Shown here: piece after piece, positions 55,094-64,000 of the stretch | Numbering within the stretch: the first letter of the stretch is position 1 | Layout of the letters: every line of letters begins with the position of its first letter | Origin: Maylandia zebra | Lineage: Eukaryota; Chordata; Actinopteri; Cichliformes; Cichlidae | Assembly: GCF_041146795.1 (NCBI RefSeq) | Contig: NC_135175.1 | Location: 35,740,169 to 35,804,168 of the forward strand | Direction: 5' to 3' | Length of the DNA stretch: 64,000 nt | Position numbers and translations under genes: made by a program | Notes under the pieces: generated by a model | What the model was told of the DNA's origin: nothing | Database searches by the model: none | What the model saw: only the letters and a program-made list of their open reading frames with translations

Positions 55094-58000
55094 GTACGTA
55101 CCCTTTATCTGACTGGGTTCTCCCGCCTGTGTCTCTAATTCAGACTTCCGTTTAACATTCTGCAGTTTATAGCTATTTTCAGTCTTTGGAAAGGATCGCG
55201 TGTAGTACATCAAAAGCGAGAATATATTTTTAATCCATAAGATTAGTTCTTCGATTCGGCTAATACACTGATACAAAATATAACGTAGACTCCTACTTTC
55301 GGAGGTAGATCTCCCGTGGTTCCAACAGCGAAAAGTGCGCACTGCCTGGCGTCCTGAAGCGTCATTAACATGCTGTTAAATATCTAATTATAATAAACGC
55401 ATCACAATTGCTGTATTTTACTGAAGCCGAGTGGAGAAGTGGTTTTTAAATATTCCCGCAGATGTCGTATTTTATGTTTATAACTTGTAGCGCCGTCTCT
55501 AAACAAATGCATATTCGACTGGAAGAATTTTCAATGGAGTCTGGTTGGATGTTCTCGCGATACAAGAGAGCGGGACTGGTTTCGCCCCTTTCTCTGCTAG
55601 CGCTGCTAAATGATCACAATAAAGCAGACTCCCAGTTTAACCTCCCTGATAAATCCCGGCATGCTCTGTGTGATTATAGCTTCATTGCCCATCGGTAACA
55701 TGAAAGTGGCCGTGGAAACGACGCTAAGCTAACCTAGCCCCCATCAATAACAGCCTGCTAACGGCAGCTAACTTTCTCCCAGGCAGCAGCGAGGGGTTCA
55801 TGTTATCTCTGTTATCTGTGCGGGAGTTTACTGGCCCCGCTCATTATTTACACATGTATAAGCCCGATATAAACCGGGTTATTCCTCACTGCAATCTGTA
55901 ATTAATTTAAAGGGCAAAAACACATGAATCATGCTTTCACTGACATTCCTGAGACAGTCTGAGGTCTTTACACAGGGTCCCCAAAAGCCTGAAATACAAA
56001 CACATATAATTTCACATCAAAGATAAATGTTGGGTGTTACAAAGTGCTCACTGCTGCTGCTGTCACATTTTAGCTTTTAAACATTCAACAGTGTTACCTC
56101 CACGTTTCTCTCACACATGCTTTCCATTTGTAACAACACATGCAAACATCTGTTCGATCAGGTGAGAGCAAGAATAACACCCGTTTGACATCCGTGACTG
56201 TGTGCACACACAACTCTGACACGCACACACAGATATAAACACACACACACACACACAGTGACGAGTGATGGATCGTAAGGTTCTTATCACATAAAAGCAG
56301 AACTGGCTGTAATGAGGTTACTCTTTAACACATGAAATTATTTGACCCATTTTATGCGTTTGGTGCATAAAGACCTCGAGAGTAAACGTTGTCAGCCTGA
56401 GTCGGACCGTACATTGACCTCTGACCTCTGGTCGTCCGGAGCCTGAACCTGTGGGTCATACCTGCTGATACCGTCGTTACTCTTGTGTTTGAACCATCGC
56501 GAGCGCTTGAACTGCCGTTTGTGTTCTCGGATCTCGTCTTTAAAACAGGTCATCCAAAAATATTTGTATTCAGGGGGAAAACGCGCTCTGCTTGCAAAAC
56601 TGCCACACTTATGGGGGTGTTATCCACCATTAACACCCACTTCACTCAGAGCCCCAACAATCATTGGTTCCCTGCTGTGGTTCAGGACCAGTACAGCACC
56701 TTGGTTTTTCTGGCGTGGCCGTACTACCTGCTGATTATTTCTGAAACGCCGCAACAGCTGAGAGAGTCCAGAAATGCCGGTGTCAAGGTTATGCAGGGGC
56801 TATTCTGTCCTCTCTGGCATCTCTCAGCCAGCGTCGCAGGGTTTGTCAGCTCTAATAATAGTGTGGATCAGGTTCAGCAGCCCATCACAATCCCTGTGCT
56901 GCTGGGAGGAAGAGGAGGAGGAGCTCCTTCACTCTTTGTCTTTGCTCGGAGACGCTGAGAGTCGCTGAAGCTTTTTGACGATCGTTCGTTTAGAGTCTTT
57001 GTTCTTTCGGATTGTTTTTGTCTCCTTCTGTCACTTCGTTGAGTTCCTCCTCGAACTTTTAAAGCTGCTTGTTTTCTTCAAGCACGCCGTCACCTGTTTG
57101 AGAAGACTCCGATAGTTTTGGTGCGTTAATCTTCGGTCTGTGACGTCTTCAGGTTTTGTCCTGCAGGTCAGTTTCATCTTGTGCGTGAAGGAGCTTCACT
57201 TTCTGTTTTTAATGTTTTTGATGCTGGTTTAGTGTGGTGCTTCCACCCATGGAGCGATACCGCCACTACGGCACCTCCTACACCTCCTCTCCTGGTGCAG
57301 CTCATGTAGAGGAGATCCACGCCGAGGAGGAGGTGGAGGAGGTGATGTACACTGAAGAGGAGGTGGAGCCGCTGTTAGAGGATGAAACGCAGCCTCTGCT
57401 GCAGGAGACAGGTAGGACTGAGGCATGCATGAGGTTTGGTTCAGTTTAGGTTTGGCTCTCACCTGGTCGGGTTTGGCTCGTTTAGGAGGCGTGAAGCGGG
57501 AGGAGGAAGTGACACGTGCACAGAAGGAAGTGCAGCCTGTTGTCCAGGAGACAGGTAGGACAGGCATGGACTGGCCCGGTTTGGAACACTTCTTAGGTCA
57601 GAGTTTCGTGTGGTTTCACCTCGTATGGTGTGCAGCATGCTTTTAACACAAACTCGGCTACATCCTGTGGCAGCTTTTCACAATAAAAGCTGCCAAGATG
57701 AACCCTGGTGATGCTGTGAAGGCTTGTGGTGATTTTGGTGTGAAGCGAATGTGTCTCAGCATCAGTTTGTTGGCGTTGGTATTCAGATTACACGTCATTG
57801 TGTCTAATCCAAAATCTTTTAACATCAGGTTTAGGTTTAAGCAGACTTTTCACCGGAGCAACGCTGTTTCTCTGTAGGCTTCCAGCAGGTACAGTGATAA
57901 TGTTTTTATAGGAATCGTACAATCGCAGTTGTTGCATCGCCCTGATTTTCAGTTACACTTTGATGAAGGTTACGGTGCAGGGTGGGAGGTCGCTGCGCAG

Positions 58001-60944
58001 CTGTGGATTGAATTTCCATCCAAAGTGTAAATTCCCAGTAACTCAGACAAAGTACTTGAAACCCAAAGTGACCAAAGTTTGCTTGAGTTTCTCGGGTTTG
58101 TGGGACATCAGGTCAGCAGTGATGAGGACGATTTACTGGGTTTACTCGGCTGTAAAGTCCACGTTCCCACCCTGAGAGAGGTGTGTGAGGGTCGTGAGTA
58201 AATGTCCATGCCTTACTTGGATACAGGAAGCTGCTGTTTGCTGTGCTGTAGCAGTGCTTGGTTACACAAAGGGGGTTTGTGTCTCCGGCTGGAATTGAAC
58301 CAGCAATCATTTACTTAAACCCGCAGCAGGGTGTCCCACTGGGGGCGCCGTGGCTGCTTCGATGACTTTGGCTCCGTCCACACTCGCCCGGATACGTTTG
58401 AAAATGTCTGAAAGCGCTCCGCGTCCACACTGGCGCTTTCAGTCGTTTTCACAGAGTTGTGCGTCCACATTGAAACAACTGAAGCGCTTACGGTCCAGTC
58501 CTGCACATGCGTGAAACACAAGAAGCTTCATTTCTGTCTGCCGTTTATTAGTTTCCGGCTCTTTGTAACGTCGCGTCAGAATGTCGAGGGAAAGCACCGA
58601 GTTATTTAAACGGACTCACAATGAGGTGGAGTTGTTGCTGCGAGTAACACAAAAGTACAAAGTTGCAAAAGCGAGTGAGAATGAAAGAATTTGAGGAAAA
58701 GCTCTCTGGAGCATCTACAGACTGATATTAATCTTTAATAAGGCTGTCAAACACCTGCTGTATAACGCCCTCCGCTATCTTAGTTTCATTGGTCACATGA
58801 CTGCATCACATGACTAAAATGTGTCATCGTTTTTGAAAAGGCTCGGGGTTCGCTGTCCACACCGCAATGCGAAAACTGGGTTTTCAAATGTGTCCGCTTT
58901 GGAGAACGTTTCCAAAGGTTTCTGCAAACGGCGTCTCAGTGTGGACGGGAGGCCAAAAAGATGCGTTTTCAAACCAAAGCGTATTCGTAGCCTCAGTGTG
59001 GACGTAACCTCAGTGTGGACGTAGCCTCAGTGTGGAGGTAGCCTCAGTGTGGAGGTAGCCTCAGTGTGGACGTAGCCTCAGTGTGGACGTAACCTCAGTG
59101 TGGACGTAGCCTCAGTGTGGACGTAGCCTCAGTGTGGACGTAGCCTCAGTGTGGACGTAGCCTCAGTGTGGACGTAACCTCAGTGTGGACGTAGCCTCAG
59201 TGTGGACGTAACCTCAGTGTGGACGTAGCCTCAGTGTGGACGTAGCCTCAGTGTGGACGTAACCTCAGTGTGGACGTAGCCTTAGTGTGGACGTAGCCTC
59301 AGTGCGGACGTAGCCTCAGTGTGGACGTAGCCTCAGTGTGGACGCAGCCTCAGTGCGGACGTAGCCTCAGTGTGGACGCAGCCTTAGATAACCGTAACCT
59401 TTGCTCTTTAAACTCTAAAGCTAGTTCTTCGTCCTGGTGTCTGAACCAGGTGAAACTCACAGCACCTTAGCTGTGACCCACAAACACTGCCGGGTGTTTA
59501 TCAGCCACATCAGGACCGAGGTGATGCTTTTTCCATCACTGCTGTCATTACGTGCTGCTTTCTACAGTCTTTAGTGCTTTTAGAGACACTTGAGGTGTTT
59601 TAACCGCACACGTGTTGAACGCAGCCTCGGGCTATTTCAGGAGTGCTCTTAGTGACATTTTCACGCAGTGCAAAAGCAGACAGCTGTTCTTTATCTGCAG
59701 CCTGTTCAGTCCTGAAACAGCTGTTGTCATCTCTCTCTCTGTCGGGGTCATATTGACTCGGTGTCTCTCGCTCTATTCCTGGGTCGGGTTGTCCTTTGTG
59801 GAGCCATGTTGCCCCTCTCTCTGTTCCCTCTTTGTTTTTCCTGGACGTTCAGACTTTCACCAGAAGTTTTCCTTCAGCCGACACTCCGACCTACAGTTTA
59901 ATCACGTCATAGCGCTCTCCGCCTGTACTTCCTGTCTCGCTCTCCCACTCGGTCTCCTTGTTTTCCCAAAGCACTTAAAATAGTACGACAATGTGCCAAA
60001 TCTGTCCTGAGGAAAACCAGCTGGAAACATGACGCTGAGTCTGAACCTTAGTCACTAAAGAGGGCTTAAATCTGATCGCCCAGCTTCAGCCTGCTGCTGT
60101 TTGCTGATGTCATAACACATTAATATGCTTGATTACCTGTGCAGGTGAGCAAGACTGGTGCACAGATACTGGTGCACATGTGTGTGCATGTTCCTTATTT
60201 TCTGGTCGTTTTGTAAATAAAAAAATATTTTTCTCTGTTTGCTGTTTTAATTTCATAAATAAATGTTTTCAGTGTTTTTGAGCCTCGTAACCTCAGGAGT
60301 GCAGGACACGTCCACACGATAAAGCTGCCGTCAGGTTTGACGCCTGCTCCAGTCATTGCATTTTGTTTGGCGATCAATCAGCACCAGCGTTGTTCTCCAG
60401 CTCGTGCTGTGACGATGAAAGTTTGCATACATTTTGTGAAATACACAAAACTTATTGCACGAGAACATTTTTATTTTCAGTGGTGCAGATTTGAACCTGC
60501 GCGCTGTCGTCCTCTCTGCGACGGTTTGAAATAAAGACGTGGCCCCGATGCTCAGATTTCACTTCATTCTTCAACAACAAAGCTCTGTGCTGTGTGATCT
60601 TGTCTGTCTGTGGGTGACACCGAGTTTGTTGCTATCAGCACGTTAACTGCTGATCTAAATCTGGCAGCAGGCGCGATCGTGCCTCAGTTGACACGTTCAA
60701 AGAAGAAATAAATGTTACTCAAACTGGCTTTGGTATTAACATCAGCTTTTCACACCTGCAGAGGGGAAGACGGTGCCGGTGGAGAGCAAAAATGGAAAGA
60801 GGACAGAGGGAGGAGGCGGAGGAGATGCAGGTGGAGGCCCAAAGTACTCCGTGTTCACCTGGTTTGTGGTCCTGGGTCTGCTGGGAGTCTGGAGCTCTGT
60901 GGCCGTGGTCTACTTCGACATCGTGGACTACGACACCGTGATCG
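55054..60944 (+). CDS. asph: asph (aspartate beta-hydroxylase / junctin / junctate), 5' part of gene
   Basis: Type II membrane protein of the endoplasmic/sarcoplasmic reticulum. Full-length forms carry a lumenal 2-oxoglutarate-dependent hydroxylase of EGF-like domains; short forms are junctin and junctate, linked to calcium handling. Here I see exon 55054-55093 (MAQRKNPRNHSKK), optional exons at 57249 and 57486, and the transmembrane exon 60762-60944. The join 55093/60762 is phase 1 and gives MAQRKNPRNHSKKEGKTVPV... then FTWFVVLGLLGVWSSVAVVY and FDIVDYDTVIG, matching the vertebrate ASPH start (MAQRKN, FTWFMV, LLGVW, VDYE). Later exons (calcium-binding, acidic repeats, TPR, hydroxylase) are outside the window, so which isoforms are made cannot be told. 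Confidence 0.88.
55094..57248. other. asph intron 1
   Basis: No additional exon identified. It holds a CA repeat at 56235-56258 and a 157-codon chance-like ORF at 56485-56958. Confidence 0.4.
57249..57411 (+). CDS. asph: asph probable alternative first exon
   Basis: ATG at 57249 opens MERYRHYGTSYTSSPGAAHV and goes on with an acidic region (EEIHAEEEVEEVMYTEEEVE, then QPLLQET) to the donor GACAG|GTAGGA, phase 1. A stop lies in frame at 57219, and the only nearby acceptor (TTTAG at 57232) does not fit the phase of exon 1, so it is best read as an alternative start with its own promoter. Mammalian ASPH also uses alternative first exons. It would replace the basic tail with an acidic one. Supporting transcripts are needed. 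Confidence 0.6.
57486..57554 (+). CDS. asph: asph cassette exon
   Basis: 69 bp, phase 1 on both sides, so it can be skipped without a frame change. Codes GVKREEEVTRAQKEVQPVVQ then ET. Acceptor CTCGTTTAG|GAG offers a tandem choice (TAG/GAG). Donor GACAG|GTAGGAC is almost identical to that of the preceding exon. Confidence 0.55.
57960..58330 (-). mobile_element. Possible SINE remnant with B-box
   Basis: Near 58270-58310 the minus strand reads GATTGCTGGTTCAATTCCAG, a B-box-like element, preceded by little recognisable head. Weak. Confidence 0.35.
58365..59390. mobile_element. Decayed DNA transposon with Myb/MADF-like ORF remnant and expanded end
   Basis: The left end GGCTCCGTCCACACTCGCCC is the reverse complement of the right-side unit (GTGTGGACGTAGCC). 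Subterminal CGTTTTCA/TGAAAACG words recur on both sides. A 37-codon ORF at 58581-58694 (MSRESTELFKRTHNEVELLL then RVTQKYKVAK) resembles the N-terminal Myb-like protein of Harbinger-type elements. The right end is drawn out into a minisatellite. Confidence 0.5.
58987..59386. repeat. 17-bp minisatellite, about 23 copies
   Basis: Unit GTGGACGTAGCCTCAGT repeated head to tail over 400 bp, with two main variants (GTAGCC and GTAACC) and a few GAGGTAG, GTGCGGAC and GACGCAG forms. Frame-open stretches across it are an artefact of the repeat. Confidence 0.97.
59400..60761. other. asph intron, before transmembrane exon
   Basis: No feature supported. A 123-codon ORF at 59612-59983 looks non-coding. Confidence 0.4.
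60762..60944 (+). CDS. asph: asph transmembrane exon
   Basis: Acceptor ACACCTGCAG, donor ATCG|GTGAGT, phase 1 both sides. Codes GKTVPVESKNGKRTEGGGGG then a membrane span of about 20 residues (FTWFVVLGLLGVWSSVAVVY) and FDIVDYDTVIG. Span and following VDY motif match vertebrate ASPH. Glycine-rich juxtamembrane part is longer than in mammals, by memory. Confidence 0.92.
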
Positions 60945-63145
60945 GTGAGTTGGAGGGCGGGCGTGATAACATGGTGTAATTTAATGGAAGCAGACGCATG
61001 ATTGATTCAGTGCCCAATTTCCTGAAGCTTTTATTTTGAAGGGGTGCAGACTTTGAACAGCTAAAAGCAGTGAGGGATTGTTTTCTGGCAGAAGAGAGAA
61101 GTGGCTAACATGCGTCGATGTGGTTGTTTTGCAGAAGTAAAGCAGACATTCAGCATTTCATAAACCTCATCTTAATCTTCCTCCTGAATGAAGATGACAT
61201 GCAGATTATCCTGTGATTATAAAAGTGAGCTCGGGTGAATTGCTCAACCTGTGGGGGCCCCACACGTTGCTTCAGTCAGCAAACATCTCACCAAGCAGCA
61301 GGCCGTGTTTAGTAACAGCACTGCACGCTGGTCACATGCAGTGAAAGTGGGATGTGTGATAATCTGTTCAAACATCGAACTGAGGCAGCGCCTGGAGGTT
61401 CAGACGGTCCAACTAGTGTGGCCGTTTCCCGGCTGTTACAGTTTAATATCCACAAAGAGGAGGAAGAGGAAGTTCACATAAAATGAGATCGTCTTTGTTT
61501 ACACACCGTTTCTGATAAAACGACTCAAAATTCCAAAACGCTTTGTCGACACGATGATGTCGTGATGCTTCTAAAGATGACAATGAGGAAGCAGATTCTG
61601 TGATCATGAGAAAGCTGGCTTTTCAGGCCACCGTCGATGGGTCACCTGATCACTCCAGAGCGCTAAAGCAGCTCTCAGATCAGTTTCCTGCGCGTGAAAG
61701 ACGGCCTCCTGCCATCTTCAGGCTCTGCGTTTCAGACCACTCCTGTTCTTCTCGATCCGATGCTTTGATAACAGACTTACTGAAAGTTTTGATGTCAGCT
61801 TGATAAACACCTTATCTTTTGTCTGATCTTTCACTTTCCCGCCTCTTTGCTGAGCTGCAGCACCACCTCGTCGCTGTTGCTTCATAAGTTTTCACAAATT
61901 TGCTCCCAAACTATAAAAAAATATTTACGAGTTAAGTAATTTAACTGTGGTCGGTACAGACGACCCAACGTGTCTTTACTGACCCTGGACCATCATTTAT
62001 CCTGACGCAGAGTTACCTGACCAATCACAGTGCTGTCCACTGATCGGGTTTATTCTCAGCTGTGGGCTCTCCACAGTGGATCATGTCACGGTTACATCTA
62101 AATGTTACAAGACGACGATCCTTGGCAGTCTTTCTCTTCCTTCGGGTTCGCCTCCAACGTGAGAGCAGCGTGAGAACGTTTGTGGAGTCCCGCCGTGTGC
62201 AGAGAAGGAGACGTGCATCTGTTGGCCTATTTGGTTTGGTTCTCAGCAGCATTTCTGTCTGGGTCTCCAGCGTTCACACACACTGAAACACAATGTCAAA
62301 GTAGTGGTTTTTGTACAGGAACCCGGTGACTTCTTCATGTGGTTTGATGCCGAGTTTTCACAGCGCCTTCCTCTCAGTCAGACGTGAACAAACACAGCGT
62401 TTCAAAAGTACAGTAGCGTTTTGATCTGTGTGCACAAATGTATTCCACACATGCGTGCTGTGATTGAATGGTTTCAATGTGCCGTTAGCCGATTGTGGGG
62501 AGCTCTGAGTGTCTGCAGCTTAAAGCAGTGATGCTTTTTGGTGTGTGTACCAAAAGGAGCGAGACAAGCGAGAGGAAGTGAGCTTGTGGCCTGGAAATAC
62601 ACATGTTTGCTGTGGTCTGTGGTCGGTTGGGTTATTAACAGCTTTCATCTTGGCATACAAAAAGCTTAAATGCCATCCGAGGCCAGGTTGGAGCTTTGGA
62701 CGACCTCCGGAGAAAACGGACCCAAGATAAACGTCAAAGAGCCAGAGGGAAGTTTGCTGAAATGTGTGCTCGCTAGACTTTTGGTCACGTCTTACAATCA
62801 CTACAGTTTCAAAATGACTGAATGTGAAATACAGCCACCAGTTCCTCTTCTGTTTTTGAGCTCGTGACTGCAGTTAGGGTCAGTAAAGTAGTTTTGGGGG
62901 ATGTTTTTGGTTTTGTTTCTTGGGCTCTGACTGTTTTTTAGTCACGCCAACTTTGCTGTTTGATCACGCGGTTCTGATCAGTTCATCGTCGAGTCACAAT
63001 TTCTGCAAAGCAGTCCTGAGCTATCAGTCTCAAAATAAGACTGGAGGGTTAAGCTTCCAGGTTAAAGAACGCCGTCCATAAAATCTGCACAGGAAACGCT
63101 GAAACCAGGAGACGGCTGCCACCTGTCGTGACTCGCACACCTGAA
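60945..63145. other. asph intron after transmembrane exon
   Basis: No further exon with a calcium-binding or acidic-repeat coding sequence is recognisable; the next exon lies beyond the window or was missed. Confidence 0.4.
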
Positions 63146-63147
63146 AG

Positions 63148-63386
63148 GGGCAGGGATAGCTCAGTAGGTAAAGTGGTCGCCCCATGATCGGAAGGTCGGC
63201 GGTTCGAATCCACTTAACGGCTACCCTGAGGTACCCCTGAGCAAGGTACCGTCCCTACACACTGCTCCCCGGGCGCCTGCTTAGTGGGCTGCCCACTGCT
63301 TCACTGAGTGAATGGGTCAAATGCAGAGAAAAACAAGTAATTTCCCCATGGGGATCAATAAAGTATCCATTATTATTATTATTATG
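63148..63386 (+). mobile_element. tRNA-derived SINE in asph intron
   Basis: Head GGGGCAGGGATAGCTCAGTA holds an A-box (TAGCTCAGTAGG); B-box GGTTCGAATCC follows 45 bases on. The tail TTTCCCCATGGGGATCAATA then AAGTATCC and (ATT)n is a LINE-type end. Not a tRNA gene: no acceptor-stem pairing and a long non-tRNA body. Confidence 0.85.
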
Positions 63387-63794
63387 AAAGCAACAAGGAT
63401 GCGTGACAACGCCACAGCGGACTGATCTCAAGACCCTGGTTCCAGTTCTTTGTGGGAAAATGCGCTTTTTTAAGTGAAAAGTAACAACAGCGAAAACGGC
63501 GACTCTGCTGTGTCACATTACAAACTGATCCTCATCTCAAACTTCCCTCCTCAGACTGATAAACGACCTTGTATCTGTAGACATCATGACTCCATTGTGC
63601 ACACACATCGGCCACAGCTGTGAGCAACTTCCTGTTCAGCTCTCAGTTACGAGCTTTCATTGTATGGAAATGATAACCACAGTGAGACAGGCTAACTGAG
63701 ACGTGAGCGCCGTTGGTTGACTCTGCTTCTGTACAGCTGTTTGGATCACGTCATGGCGTCAGCTGCACAGCGTGCAGACATGCAGACGGCAGAA

Positions 63795-63930
63795 TCCTGT
63801 CAGGGTTTCTGCTTTTTAGTTTCTTCAGACAGATGCAGAGAAGGAGCTGCAGGCCGGACTCAAACCCGGGACGGCTGTATGGCATATGGTCGCCTGCTCA
63901 CCCACTGCGCTAAACCGATGGCTGATTCAG
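63795..63930 (-). mobile_element. tRNA-derived SINE head
   Basis: The minus strand reads CGGTTTAGCGCAGTGGGTGA GCAGGCGACC with A-box-like TAGCGCAGTGGG, and B-box-like GGGTTTGAGTCC, continuing GGCCTGCAGCTCCTTCTCTG. The 3' tail is unclear. Confidence 0.7.
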
Positions 63931-64000
63931 TGTTTCTGTAAAGGAAAGTGTGTTTCTGATACTAGAAATGAATATTAAATAAATTCTAACAACAGCTGAT

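Noticed and set aside
56485-56958. 157-codon ORF in asph intron 1
   Set aside because: No recognisable domain and overlapping open frames. Kept only as a note.
57229-57567. Pro-rich minus-strand ORF
   Set aside because: Shadow of the asph acidic exons in another frame.
58987-59386. CRISPR-like regular repeat
   Set aside because: Head-to-tail 17-bp units without spacers, in a vertebrate genome; a minisatellite.
59612-59983. 123-codon plus-strand ORF in asph intron
   Set aside because: Cys/Ser/Phe-rich, no domain, no splice context or neighbour support; looks like chance.
63148-63230. tRNA gene
   Set aside because: A- and B-boxes are present, but there is no closed cloverleaf and the body continues as a SINE with a LINE-type tail.

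Overview
This is a window of vertebrate, almost certainly teleost, nuclear DNA. Long introns, C2H2 zinc-finger genes with introns, an asph gene start, and dense fish-type repeats (Rex3-like, L2, L1, Tc1, hAT, piggyBac-like, tRNA-derived SINEs) all fit. The mix looks perciform or cichlid-like, but that is inference. Genes are spread over many kilobases and most stand-alone ORFs are repeats or chance.

Layout. 1-2150: two broken THAP-domain pieces in opposite orientation. 2.6-13 kb, 19.5-25.8 kb, 30.7-39.2 kb and 44.5-50.7 kb (here genes A, B, C, D): four paralogous zinc-finger genes, all on the minus strand and in tandem. They share one architecture: a non-coding first exon (located for A-C), a micro-coding exon giving only 3-6 residues, a phase-0 exon full of fingers, and a phase-0 last exon with more fingers and, in B and D, a conserved C-terminal tail. 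A and B are a recent duplication, with promoters almost identical over about 480 bp. From about 54.9 kb to the end, on the plus strand and divergent from gene D, lies the 5' part of asph (aspartate beta-hydroxylase/junctin/junctate): first exon, a probable alternative first exon, a cassette exon and the transmembrane exon. The rest of asph lies beyond the window.

The remaining DNA is mostly mobile elements, often nested: an L1 copy split by a Tc1-like transposon and by an unusual retroposon; an L2 copy split by a SINE and a hAT MITE; a Tc1 transposase split by a SINE; gene C's last exon cut by a Rex3-like insertion; and gene A's upstream region entered by a BED-finger hAT element after the A/B duplication.

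Most worth a second look: (1) a CX2C-X11-13-CX2C four-cysteine site formed across the last exon junction in all four zinc-finger paralogs; (2) a retroposon family, four copies here, with a 141-residue single-membrane-span ORF that I cannot place in a known family; (3) independent loss of the shared C-terminal tail in genes A and C; (4) the asph alternative N-terminus with a duplicated exon end; (5) a minisatellite that seems to have grown from a DNA-transposon terminal repeat.
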